Shown here one piece after another: positions 1 through 10,672 of a stretch of DNA of 64,000 nt. The translations under genes and the position numbers were made by a program. The DNA is taken from contig NC_087092.1 of NCBI RefSeq assembly GCF_963855985.1, positions 2,294,001 through 2,358,000 on the forward strand, read 5' to 3'. The stretch's first letter is position 1. Each line of letters opens with the position of its first letter. The DNA comes from Ostrinia nubilalis (taxonomy: Eukaryota > Arthropoda > Insecta > Lepidoptera > Crambidae). A model generated the notes under the pieces. The model did no database searches and was not told where the DNA came from. It saw only the letters and a list, made by a program, of their open reading frames with translations.

Positions 1-750
1 AATATTCCCATCGCCTGCTGCCCCAAGTACGACCCTGACCGCTCCGAGCTGGTCCAGGAGAGAGAGCGGGAGTTCTGCAAGGCCAAGAAGACGTACTATG
101 ACATCGGCTGCAAGGAACAGGTGTTGGAGGGCTTTAGGGCGTCAGCGAAGCTGGTGCTTGCGATCACTGTGTCGCTGATTGTTTTTGAGGTAAGGTGTCA
201 AACATAATATTGTAAGAAGAGATTAGGATGTTATTGTCAAATTCAAATAAAAAAAAACAGTACATAGGACCTTTCCAGGGCACATACGATACGCCCGTAT
301 TCACAAACGTTACTATTAGATCTCACAGTGCGCGAGGATACACAGGGTGACACACGAACCAATCACAGAGCTTTATTCAACGCTGTGCGTTTTTTGCTGC
401 TTCACTTAAGCAAGCATCGTTTTTGAATACGGGCGTTATACACATGCCAAATATAGCAACCTACCTATGATGTTATGTATCGAGTAAACAACAACAAAAT
501 ACTTTGAAAACACACATAAATTTTTCTCATTTGATTGTGTCTCTAAGATACTAAATTTCACTTTTATTGATAGTTCCGTCTTCAGTTCCACTTTTTTTAT
601 TTCTAGTAAAATTATCAATTTACTTTTTTACATAATTTTTTTTCTATTTTTCAGGTGCTTTTGGCAATCACTTCATCGATATTGTACAAGAAAGTAAAAA
701 AGTACAAGAGTCGTCGTTCTGGCGACGGAGACCCACATTCGAAGCCCTAA
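1..750 (+). CDS. Tetraspanin, C-terminal part (last two exons; 5' end outside window)
   Basis: Exons at 1-189 and 655-750 join in phase 0; the donor is GAG|GTAAGG at 190 and the acceptor is a pyrimidine tract ending TTTTTCAG at 654. The first exon encodes the end of a large extracellular loop with the cysteine pattern CC...FC...GC (residues 6-7, 33 and 43 of this piece). It is followed by a hydrophobic fourth membrane segment that continues across the intron (VLAITVSLIVFE / VLLAITSSILY). A short basic cytosolic tail, KKVKKYKSRRSGDGDPHSKP, ends at TAA 748-750. The CC plus GC loop, TM4 and a tail of about 20 residues are what tetraspanins show: four-pass membrane proteins that organise partner proteins in the plasma membrane. 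The first three membrane segments lie to the left of the window, so the family member cannot be named. A 146-bp MITE sits in the intron. Confidence 0.85.
291..436 (+). mobile_element. MITE family A, copy 1 (in tetraspanin intron)
   Basis: The element has inverted ends ACGCCCGTATTCACAAACG and CGTTTTTGAATACGGGCGT. Its interior (CTCACAGTGCGCG, CGAACCAATCACAGAGC, CACTTAAGCAAGCAT) recurs in three other copies, at 14625, 31682 and 35539. At about 130-200 bp with no coding capacity it is a non-autonomous DNA transposon. The target duplication is not clear by eye. Confidence 0.8.
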
Positions 751-910
751 AAAACCGAAAATGTAATCTAGCCATCGTTAAAATCCTTTTCACATGCTTT
801 CAAAATATTCGAAGGTGAACAAATTCCAATTTTTTGTAATTTATTATTCATATATAGCGCCATCTAGTAGATAAGAGGTTAACTTATACATTCCAAGAAC
901 TGGTGGCTAC

Positions 911-916
911 AATAAA
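911..916 (+). terminator. Poly(A) signal for the tetraspanin gene
   Basis: AATAAA lies 161 nt past the stop codon and is the first canonical signal downstream. The stretch from 917 to 1505 is AT-rich with no recognisable gene. Confidence 0.5.
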
Positions 917-1505
917 ATTTTGAAACTTATTTCGGTTTCTCTATAAATATTAAATTGAAATAACTAATTGAATTAATTTAAAACTAGGTATTTTTAATGC
1001 AAGATTTATTAAAATTGAATTTATATGCAAGTATGTAATAGGATTAAATGGGGCTTAGCCTTAAACGATCTCAGTGCCAAGACAAGGAACTATGATACGC
1101 AGCAGGTTGAACTGAACTATGTATTTAAAGCTAATAATAATTTATTTGTAATCTTATTAGTAGGAATCGCTATTATATTAATATTTCTTAAAATAAAGAC
1201 GATGAGACTGTATCAACTTTTTTTTGCACACTAAGCGCCATCTATGATCATTAGTATGTACTACTTCTAAACTATCAGGCAAAGCATACTTACTATTTAT
1301 TCTTTAACCAGATACTAGATGTCACTAGTTTAGTTTGCAACAGTATGTTTGCCTATTCTTTTGTCAAAATAATTATAAATTCAAAAACGTAACTCTTCTT
1401 TTGTGCAATTGAGTAAAATATTTTTTCAATGACAAAACTGTATTAAACCGAACATTTTCATAATTTTTTTATAAGCATATTCTAAATTTCGTCCATGAGA
1501 GTCAA

Positions 1506-1576
1506 GCATCGGTGGTTCAGTGGTAGAATGCTCGCCTGCCACGCGGGCGGCCCGGGTTCGATTCCCGGCCGATGCA
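1506..1576 (+). tRNA. tRNA-Gly (GCC)
   Basis: This is a 71-nt cloverleaf. The acceptor GCATCGG pairs with CCGATGC, with discriminator A. The D arm is GTTC-AGTGGTA-GAAT, the anticodon stem CTCGC/GCGGG encloses loop CTGCCAC (anticodon GCC at 1538-1540), and the T arm is CCGGG-TTCGATT-CCCGG. There is no intron. A T-rich run begins about 5 nt downstream and would end Pol III transcription. Two near-identical copies lie on the other strand at 12760 and 28047. Confidence 0.97.
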
Positions 1577-1972
1577 TTCTTTTAGATTTTTTTTTAAAAC
1601 AAGCTGTTCAGATTGTATTGGTGTCATACGTGCACGTAAATTTCTTTTCAGCGACTAAACCCCAGGTTTCTGAAATGTAATTTTTAGCTTGAGAGCGCTC
1701 ATCTCTCACTTTTTCATGAATCAAAGGAAATTTCTATTTATTTAATTAATAAAAAAAATAAGATCAACATTAACCGACCAAATATCCTCAATCCAAACTA
1801 ATAGGTACATAGTATTGTCCTACAATCAAACAGATTCAATTTCCCCTTTAACATACGAAAATTTTACTGCGCATCAAATAAAAGCCATTCTGCACCATTG
1901 GTCACTAATTGCACAATAAAACAGCTTTTCCATTTACCGATAGCATCAAAGCCAATGTTCTAATTGCTCACA
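1577..1972. other. Spacer between tRNA-Gly and the Kunitz gene
   Basis: AT-rich, with no coding signal. Its last 100 bases must hold the promoter and short 5' UTR of the Kunitz gene; there is an A/T-rich TATA-like run (AAATAAAAG) near 1876 but no clear initiator. Confidence 0.4.
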
Positions 1973-3918
1973 ATGGATGCGGCCGATTTTCTCCACGGAT
2001 CGTGTGTGCTCGCTTTTATGCTCTCATTGATTGATGTAGCTCAATCCGGTAAGTTTTGAGTGATTGTTACTGTTTGAAATCAATATAAACTGTGTCTGTC
2101 TATTATGTTCTGTTTTACTGTACAACTTTGTGGAATCAAAATATGGATTTGACCTTAAAAGAGGCATTTAACTAGCTAGGTAATCTGTTACCAACCTTTT
2201 GTTGACTGAAAACTTTAAGGAGCAATAAAATATCATGGAAGTTTAGGTACCTTCTTTCTTATGTAAGAAGTAGGTGACAGAAGGAGGAGTTAATAATTTC
2301 TCATTTAAGGGTAATAAGACCCAAATTACCCCGAATTGAAATGTTGTACATAATATCTAACCAACGTTACTATCAAATTTTTGGGTGCAACTATCTTATG
2401 GCGCAAGTACACTATGCGGAAAATTGACCGAGACGAAGCGCTAAATCGCACACCAAAGTATGGGCGCGCACGGGTGGGGAAAGGAGAAAGTAACCGAGAT
2501 GGTGTTCACACTAAGTCTCGGCCAATTTCCCGCTTAGTGTACTTGCGCCATAAAAATAAAAGGTTTTCCTCAGTGCCCCCAGATTACTGCCTCGGAAACT
2601 TCAACCGGAGCGACTGTGGCGGCCCCCCGACACGTATAGCGTACTACTACAAGCCTGGCTCTCGCTGCGAGATCGCAACCTGGCGGGGATGTCCCACCTC
2701 TAACAAGTTTAGAGATGAAGTCATCTGCTCACACATCTGCATCGCCAGGCTGTTCAAGGACTCTGCAGAGAATATGATTCTGAGTCATAGTCCCAGTCCT
2801 AGTAGCGAGAATACTACGGAAATTGAGGGTAGGTTCCTTTTTCTTTTGATCGATAAGAAACAGTGTCACCTGGCGGGGATGCCTCATCTCCAACAAGTTG
2901 TAGGACGAAGTCATCTGCTCACACATCTGTATCGCCAGACTCTTCAAGGACTCTGCGGAGAATATGATTCTGAGCCATAGTCCTAGTCCTAGTAGCGAGA
3001 ATACTACGGAAATTGAGGGTAGGTTCCTTTTTCTTTTGATCGTTAAGAAACAGTGTCACCTGGCGGGGATGCCCCACCTCCAACAAGTTCAGGGACGAAG
3101 TCATCTGCATCGCCAGGCTGTTCAAGGACTCTGCGGAGAATATGATTCTGAGTCATAGCATAGTCCCAGTCCTAGTAGCGAGAATACTACGGAAATTGAG
3201 GGTAGGTCTACTTTTTCTTTTGATCTATGAAATAGTGTCACCTGATGGGGATGCCCCTGGCTCTGGATCGAAAAGTCCAGAGATGACGGTCAATTTGCCC
3301 TCATTTACATGCTCTTTTCTGATATTATAAAGACCGTATCTTTTTTCATCGTCCGGATTCAACGTCATCGTCGATTTGGAGTCTCAAATTCCCAATATGC
3401 AATATGATGAACTCTTCTCAGAGCATCTCTTTGAGGATTTTGTAATAATTCTAATTTATCATTGCTCTTTGCATATTGTTATGCACTTGCAGAACTAAAT
3501 CATAACAACTATTAATAATGATTATCTATTCATAGAGCCAGTTGTGGTTGATGATTACGAAGAATGGAAACATGAAATGGAAGCGATAGAGCCAGATGAA
3601 GTGGAGCTTATGGAAGAACTACTAGATGACATTATGGAAGAACACGGGCCCCCTGAAATAAAAAAGCTCAAACATGCAATTAAAACTACTACTGCAAGTA
3701 CTGTTGAACCGACCACGGAGACTGTTGCTGATGTGAGTCCAACAGATGATGCAGCAACGCCAACTACAACGAGCAGCACTCAAATGGTTGACTCTACTAC
3801 AGCTGAACCTACGACAGTTGACTCTACTACAGCAGAACCCACGACAGTTACTACAACAAGTATGACGACTACACAAAACATTGATCCGGGCAGCGCTGAC
3901 GAAGTCATTCTTACTTAG
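1973..3918 (+). CDS. Secreted Kunitz-domain protein with acidic and Thr-rich tail
   Basis: Three exons, 1973-2048, 2574-2828 and 3536-3918, join in phase 1 at both introns (TCCG|GTAAGT, CCTCAG|TG, GAGG|GTAGGT, CATAG|AG) to give about 237 residues. Residues 1-25 form a signal peptide (core CVLAFMLSLIDVAQS). Exon 2 encodes one Kunitz/BPTI domain with six cysteines spaced C-x8-C-x16-C-x7-C-x11-C-x3-C, close to the canonical 8-15-7-12-3, and with the family's aromatic YYY before Cys3. The residue after Cys2, the usual P1 site, is Gly rather than Lys or Arg, so classical trypsin inhibition is doubtful. Exon 3 adds an acidic segment (EEW...MEELLDDIMEEHG) and a mucin-like region rich in Thr with two TTAEPTTV repeats, probably O-glycosylated. 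AATAAA follows at 3940. The Kunitz fold is clear; target and tissue are unknown. Intron 1 contains a MITE, and intron 2 contains extra copies of the end of exon 2. Confidence 0.85.
2396..2553. mobile_element. Short inverted-repeat element in Kunitz intron 1
   Basis: Inverted ends of about 39 bp with few mismatches: TTATGGCGCAAGTACACT at the left and AGTGTACTTGCGCCATAA at the right. TA dinucleotides at 2397 and 2551 could be the target duplication, as in mariner-type MITEs. There is no coding capacity. Confidence 0.7.
2678..3258 (+). repeat. Tandem triplication of Kunitz exon-2 end plus intron start (about 190-bp unit)
   Basis: Units begin with ACCTGGCGGGGATG at 2678, 2868 and 3058, with a partial fourth start at 3240. 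Each unit runs from the codons after Kunitz Cys3, across the exon end (ACTACGGAAATTGAGG) and its donor GTAGGT, into about 40 nt of intron. Donors therefore exist at 2829, 3019 and 3202. Unit 1 is the intact exon. Unit 2 has a TAG in the exon frame (AACAAGTTGTAG). Unit 3 lacks the codons around SHIC and is shifted in frame. Reading through the first donor meets a stop in unit 2, so only the first donor gives the full protein. Confidence 0.9.
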
Positions 3919-3939
3919 TTAAACTTACTATTTATTATA

Positions 3940-3945
3940 AATAAA
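3940..3945 (+). terminator. Poly(A) signal of the Kunitz gene
   Basis: AATAAA lies 22 nt after the stop codon of the last exon, in an AT-rich context. Confidence 0.6.
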
Positions 3946-4976
3946 ATTAAATATACCTACATCCATACTATGATATCATATCCATACTTAAAGTGTGCTT
4001 AAAGTCTGTCTGTAATTAATTAGGACCACATCTAAATCACTGAACAAGATAATTATCAATTAAATATGGAACTAGTTGTAGAGGTATTTAAGTAAATTAG
4101 GGACTAGTTGTGAAGGCAGAGTAAGCTAAATGTTTGATTAAAGATGATGAAATACAAAATACCATCCTATTTCAAGACTCAGCAATGAAAGGGACCTATA
4201 AAACACATTCATCTCGGTAATTGCTTATTTTCAATAGTCGAAAAGATCTAGATAAATACCGATGCATCGATACGATCGCAAACCGAGCGATTCAATCGAG
4301 TAATTGACACAATAATGGTGCGGATTTGGACATACCTATTTATTTCATTGCTGTATTGCATTGGTTTATAGTGATGCCGGGAAATGTATCGATATAAACG
4401 ACGTATTCTGAAATCCTACTTTTTCTTATTATTGGTTTTAAGTTTTTTTCTCTGCAATTGTAACGCACTTGACAAACGTTTAGATCCAATACATTGCTGA
4501 AAATCTTTTCTTTACCTACTTACTATATCTGTTATTGAAGATTAAGTATCTTCTGTCCAATACTTATCTACATTGACAGCAAAATGTATTAAAAGTAACA
4601 ACTAAGCCTACATACAAAAGTCAAAGCCAGGTCCGGGTTGTATTGTCAAATACTAGCTTTAGGAATAATAAGTAGCATCAAATGCCTTTAGGAAGTACAA
4701 TATAGGTGGTAAATGGTCCTTATTTAAGTACTACTTACGATACTGGTAAGACATCCACAAACATAAAGTAATGGAAATGCATAGAATCGAACGGCAAACT
4801 CTACTTGTAAAATGCAGAGAACTGCATTAAATTGGATAATTTAGTAACTTTATCTCGATATTTCCATCGGACTCTAGTTGACTCTACAATGGTGTACCTA
4901 AGTATTTTGATTGTGCAACCTTATAACCACATCGAGCCCCATTCTTAGATTTTTCATTGTAGTTTTCCCTTACAAT
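3946..4976. other. Intergenic, no gene seen
   Basis: AT-rich and frequently stopped in all frames. No RNA gene or clear repeat end was found. Confidence 0.5.
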
Positions 4977-4987
4977 ATAAGCCTTAC

Positions 4988-5241
4988 GATGTCGTCGGTC
5001 CACCTTGTAGGTGGACGTCCCACGCTGCGTTTTCCGGTACGCGGCCTCCATTCCAGAACCTTTCTGCCCCATCGGCCGTCAGTTCTGCGTACTATGTGCC
5101 CTGCCCATTGCCACTTCAGCTTGCTAAAGGTAGCAGGGAAGCGCTGGACGCAGGCCGCTACCAATCGATCAACATGGAAAGCATTGGGGGAGGCCTATGT
5201 TCAGCAGTGGACGTCCTGTGGCTGAAATGATGATGATTATG
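4988..5241 (+). mobile_element. 5'-truncated LINE insertion with internal inversion (twin-primed)
   Basis: The right part (about 5134-5227, plus) reads KVAGKRWTQAATNRSTWKAL then GEAYVQQWTSCG and a stop, followed by a TGATGAT-type tail. The left part (about 4988-5133) encodes on the minus strand the directly preceding residues, with motifs KWQWAGHIVRR, GRWGRKVLEWRPRTG and RWTDDI. In an intact element RWTDDIV leads straight into KVAG, so the 5' segment is inverted. The insertion is flanked by an exact 11-bp duplication ATAAGCCTTAC at 4977-4987 and 5242-5252. This is the C-terminus of the RTE-like endonuclease-reverse transcriptase LINE common in Lepidoptera; the family name rests on memory of those motifs. 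Confidence 0.85.
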
Positions 5242-5252
5242 ATAAGCCTTAC

Positions 5253-6267
5253 AACATTCTTAGATAATTTTAAACCAGCTGTTTTATGAGTTTTCAAAGC
5301 AAAACTATGTGAAACTTGTGAAAGTGTAAAAACAGCAAATATTGATGTGAAATACTTACGTATTTTATCTATTCAATATTCATCAGTAAATGGTCCTATT
5401 CAATTTATATAAAAGTCATCAGTAAAAGTGATTATTATTTTCTGCAAATAGGCTTTTAAAAAGCGCTTTTACATTATCTTGTTACCGGCCATTCAACTGT
5501 TTATTAGCTCTAATTAAAACTTGTTTCATTTACTTTGTAGTACTCTTGACCTTTTGGCTAAAGGAAGACAGATATTGACTTTTAGGGACGAGGACCGACT
5601 TCAGCAGACCAGACTTGTGGCTCTAAAATAGCTTCTATTACAATTGCATAGGGTTCTATAGTGTTTACCTATGTGCCTGTAAATCATGAATCGGGTCCAT
5701 TGGCAGATTCATGGGGCCATTGCTACAATGGGGCAGGCAAGTAATGGGGCAAGTGGAAAGGGCACCTCGTTAGTGGCGGCATTTAAAGTTCAGCTGGTGC
5801 ATGTTATTGAGACATTTGTCTTTGAGATTTCGAGTAGAATTGTATTGTTTTTAAGTACACAGTAAGGCACGTAAATATTGACATTGTCGCATTTTATGCA
5901 GAGGATAAAAAGATGCTATTTTGCGTCAAAATTACTGTACGTCACTAAGTGTCGATGAGAAGAATATGCTGGGCTGGGCAGTCAGCAGTTTTCTCAAGAA
6001 ACAAAAGTTATTTATAAGTAAGGATAAAATGTAAGATTAAATTAATAAGTAATTATAAGTAGATACTTAGCCATTACACATCAATAAAAAGTCCATAGAC
6101 ATTTTTTTTCTAGGCATTTCATGTCATATTTAAATGACACTGTCAGTTCTATTAAGTAAGAAAAGGTGATACATCCGAGTGCATAAAAGTGTGTTTAATT
6201 CGCGAGTAGAATTCCTGAAACTAACTAGTTTTCCTAGACTAAAAGCTTTTAGTTAAGCAAGTGAGTG
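5253..6267. other. Intergenic, no gene seen
   Basis: AT-rich sequence with scattered stops. No feature could be supported. Confidence 0.4.
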
Positions 6268-6404
6268 GGCTAAGTGGTACCACCTAACCAATTTTGTGAC
6301 CTAACTTTGACCGTAACTGTAACGATAATTGGTGTTTTTTGTGTGGAGTTTGACAGATTTTTGACGTTTGTCAAAGTTAAAGTAAGATAGTGCAATCCAG
6401 CCTA
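6268..6404. mobile_element. MITE family B, copy 1
   Basis: It shares the core CCTAACTTTGACCGTAACTG and GTCAAAGTTAAAGTAAGAT with the element at 48721. Inverted halves are CTAACTTTGAC and GTCAAAGTTA. This copy is more diverged and its left end is uncertain. Confidence 0.65.
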
Positions 6405-9400
6405 AGAACCACCGGCCAAAGCTGATGGTCTACATAAATTAAGGTGAGTCTTGTTGTATTAAGCCGTCCAGAAACAAAAGTTTCATAAAAAATCTATTTG
6501 CAAGTCGTTTTGGGCCACTTAACCCGTTCACTGGATGCAAATTTCACGGCACCGATTTGCTCTGACGCGCCTGACAAAGACCCCAGCTTATTATTTTGCA
6601 CTGTTGAAAGGTTAATAAATCATGTACTCGTATAGTTATAAAAGTTTTCGTCGATTTACTTTGACATAAGATGACAATTATTCCGTAAACTTAATTTTTT
6701 TCGTATTAATGACAATTCCGTGTATCTACTTCAAATAATATTTTCTTCTCCAAAAACCTAGCTAGATTATCCGAAGGCAAGGTTCCTATCTAAATTAATA
6801 CAAAAGTCAAGACAGGCGATGGATTATTATGTTTGTACAACAAAATAGAACGTATAATGTGAGAAATTACTTAGGTAAACATAAGTATTATAACTTTTGT
6901 TACTTGGAATTTGTAACATTAATCACCACATCACAATACTGAAAAATTTCTCCAGGTTTGCATGGAGCTCCATTTATAATAAAACAATAAACATATTAAA
7001 ACAATGACTAATTAGTCACTGACTGATTGAGTGGATTGTTTATTTTAATCTTAAGTTCTTAATTTTCAAACTTTTATTAAGTAGTGGAAGTCCTCAGATC
7101 ATAGAAGGGAAGTCAAATCCCATATCTCCGCGCATAAATCCTGATACTAGTAGGTACTACGACCCGCAATAAAAAGTTTAATCACTAAAGTTCATTTTAA
7201 AGTACTAATGATAAATCGGCAAGATAAAAGCAATATTTAAAAGGCTCATTACAAAAATGAACAGTGGCCTGCAGCTACAAGTTATGGTCGATTGCTTTAA
7301 TTAACTACGGTTAATTTGATTAATTAACTTCATATACAGCTACGGAAATACGGTGCGTGGTGCTCTTATCAAGTAATGTCTATGAAATGGTTAGATTATT
7401 AATAATAGTCCAGTCAATGAGTGATTTAACAACGGCGAGGGAAATGTTTGGAACACAATTTTTGACTTAGGTTTTAAAATTAGGCGAAAAACCGTAAAAA
7501 TGGGACCTTCAAACCCCCCTCTCCCCGCCGGCTCAAGGGCTAAGGGCGGGGACTTTTGATATGTTCACCTCCTTTATGAACTAGTGTAAATACAGTCACG
7601 AAGTCAGATATTGTGTTCCCCACGTTTCCTTTTATAATATGTACAGTCACGGAATGAAAAGGTTCGTCAGTTTTCAAATTGATTCCTTCAACGAATCGCG
7701 AGCACATATTACCTTTTGAAACTATGTTACAGAATAATCTTAAGTTAGAGAAAATAATCTTTAACTGTTCGTCAGTAAAGTTCAAAATTATTTATGTTGA
7801 TGTCAAAGTTGTTTGACGATTTATCTTGTCAAGAAGATTATTATGATTGATAAACTAAAACCTTCTTGTTGGTTCAACCTGCCATTATTATTTCTATTAA
7901 ATAAAAAAAACTATTGTCAATTGGTCAATGTCATCATTGCATTGCACTGATGGGATAGAAAAATAAACAAGCAAAACCTTATTCGTTAGAAAACGTCATA
8001 TTTATTTAAATGTTAGCAGCACTGTTTCTTGCACTGTTATGTTGGCAGGTTTGACTCTTACAGTACCTAGTGCAAGCGAAAACCGACACTAAGGTGACGA
8101 ACCTTTTCATTCCGCGACTGTACTTTATTGACTGGGACTATAATACGCTTGAAGCTTGAATTCTAAAATTCAAAGTTGTACAATTTTATTGTGAACTGGC
8201 AGTGAAAATGGTTTGGATAATGTTTCCCTTTCTTGCAACATTTTTGATTGCTTCTTCGTCAAAATTGATTACAGCTTAAAGCCTTTCTTGATACATGGGT
8301 TATCCAACATATATTTTTTTAATCGGACCAGTAGTTCCAAAGATTAGCGCGTTCAAACAAACAAACTCTTCAGCTTTATGATTGAAAGTTCGCTTAAGCT
8401 TCTCTATTGTGAGACTATGTGACCCCATAGAGAAAAAGTAGGTAAGCAGGGTAATTTTTTAAAGAGCAATCTTATGCTAGAGTAGATTCGTGCAAAAGGA
8501 TGCTATTTAGACGCCATTCGTCTTTGAGTAAGTGACTTTGTGTGTTCCTAATCTATGATCTACCTATTTACTCATCGGCTTGTGATTTTAGCCGGAAGCA
8601 GGGCTGTCACTATCAAGAAATCAAATCAATGATCTGGAAAATAATACGTCTTACGATTAAACTTTCAAAAAGCTTGTCATATCTGCCCAATTCCGGTCGT
8701 TCGTTTGTTGCTTTATGACCTAAATATTTATTAGTAGGAAAATGACTTAAAAAGACAAGTAATGTGTAATTTTGACTGAAGCTGAGGCTGCATTATACTG
8801 GTATGGTATACGGTATAAGTACTTACTGCTGTACCTATAAAATTTTCCACCGTAGATAAAATCTTTCATACTAACTTAATTTCCAGCTAGTTTTACTAAT
8901 ACACAGGTGATGATGATGATCGGTCTGCTCGTTTGCCTCCTGTCACATAAAAAAATATTTATTTTTGTTTATAAACATTTGTGCCAACCCTAGACTAATA
9001 TAGTTATGGATGTTCACAGTTCACACCCACACACCCACACACCCACAAATGGCTTAATTCCAGTGACAAGTTTCAATTAACGGGGTTTTTACAACTGCTG
9101 CCTCTACAGTCGTCATCATAAAAGGCCTAGTTTTACAAAGGTTTATAAAATTAGAAAAAAGCTAATAAATCCTTTAGCATAAACATTTCAAGTCTGAAAA
9201 CGGTCAGGAATGGTAATACAGCCTTACAGCAGTTACAGCCTAACAGTTAACGTAGCTAGTTACTGTCAAATGCCACTAGGATGCACTGCAATGAAGGTTT
9301 AAATTAATAACTATTTGTAACCTGTGCAGTAGTTATTAAAATACATTTTCCAACATTTTTCTAATACTGCATTTGACTGTACCCGATTGGTTAGTTAAAT

Positions 9401-9789
9401 ATAAATATCTTCATCTGTATTGAAAAGTGAAAGCGACATGAATTAACTATAGTGTTTAATTGGAGAAAATATTAATAGTTGCAGTAGTTAATAAGTAGGT
9501 ACAGTTAAATTATTATTTGTGCTCCATTAGTTTTACGCGCACCACTGTTAGGTAGGTACCTACTGAACATAACGGGTCATTTAAAGATCTTTTTAAATTG
9601 CGGTAAAGGTGGACATTTTGGAAAAATGTAAAGTGTGTGTGTTCTCAAGTAGATACCACTCGGCACACGTAATATAACTAACTACCTCTGCTAGATGCAC
9701 TGACGACCTTTAGGCTCTAGAACAGGGTTGGCCAACTTGATTAGACATAAGATCTACTGTTTACTAACGAAACGAAACACGAAACTCTA
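6405..9789. other. Intergenic with repeat fragments
   Basis: No gene was found. 7092-7126 carries CCTCAGATCATAGAAGGGAA, also present at 19276 and inverted near 20650. 8270-8382 is a copy of the repeat ending GATTAGCGCGTTCAAACAAA. 9023-9048 is a short CACACC run. The remainder is AT-rich and unremarkable. Confidence 0.5.
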
Positions 9790-10418
9790 CTGTTTTTCTA
9801 GGTATTACTCTAGACTGTAAATTACAATGGGGCCCCCATATTGCTGCCTTGGCGGGAAGACTTAGTTCAGCTGCCTTTGCGGTGAGAAAGATCAGAAACT
9901 TGACTGATGTTGAAACAGCAAGGCTTGTATATTTCAGTTATTTTCATAGTATTATGTCTTATGGTCTTTTACTGTGGGGCTCAGCAGCAGACATAGAATC
10001 AATTTTCATTTTACAGAAAAGAGCTGTTCGGGCAATATACGGTCTTAAACCACGTGACTCGCTTAGAGAAGTTTTTAAAGAAATCAATATATTGACTGTG
10101 GCTTCGCAATATATATTTGATAACATTATGTATGTCCGTAAACATCTACATTTATTTACTAAGAAAAGCGACGTCCACTCATTTAACACGAGACATAAGA
10201 ATAAACTTGCTGTTCCATCTTTTAGGTTGCATAAAATAGGTAATTCATTCTTGGGGAAATGTATTACCATATTTAACAAAATACCACACAACCTTGTCGA
10301 ATTACCAATAAACTTTAAGATACATATAAAAAATACCCTTATGTCCAAAGGGTACTACAAGGTTCGAGACTATATTGATGACAAGGATGCGTGGTCAGTT
10401 CAGTCTGCACATATTTGA
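9790..10418 (+). pseudogene. Jockey-like LINE reverse transcriptase, C-terminal fragment
   Basis: One open frame of about 209 codons starts mid-protein (VFLGITLDCKLQWGPHI then AALAGRLSSAAFAVRKI) and ends at TGA 10416-10418. FLGI.LD..L.W..HI, the RLVYFSYFHSIMSYGLLLWG block and QKRAVRAIYGLKPRDS (residues about 60-95) are typical of the region after the catalytic YADD domain in Jockey-clade retrotransposons. The endonuclease and the catalytic part are missing, so this is a 5'-truncated dead copy, but it has no internal stop and so is fairly young. The frame is related to the LINE piece at 44834. Confidence 0.85.
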
Positions 10419-10672
10419 TGTACTCGAATTTGGTTATTCTTAGCGTTAGATATTTCCCGGCAATTAGTGGTGACTGAGTTTGTTCCGGCGTTTCTTCTCA
10501 GCACTTGCCATATGTTTGTCTCGAAGCGCTGGTAGGGCCCAAAAGATAAGGAGACATGTAAAGTGCCCCATAAGGGCTAACTTTTCTTTTTTATTATTTT
10601 CTATAATAATTTTGACGTTCATAAGTGCCACTTGTGGTCTAAACTGAATAAATACTTTTGATTTTGATTTTG
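10419..10672 (+). mobile_element. 3' UTR and tail of the LINE at 9790
   Basis: Contains GCACTTGCCATATGTTTGTC and CTCGAAGCGCTGGTAGGGC, then AATAAATACTTTTGATTTTGATTTTG. Similar 3' ends without the ORF occur at 26866-27003 and more weakly at 33205-33292. Confidence 0.75.

Noticed and set aside
2729..3330. Several small frames overlapping the Kunitz exon-2 repeats on both strands
   Set aside because: They are shadows of the triplicated exon end and its antisense; the spliced gene explains the region.
3555..3876. Minus-strand frames rich in Ser, Val or Cys
   Set aside because: Antisense of the Thr-rich last Kunitz exon; composition follows from the repeats.
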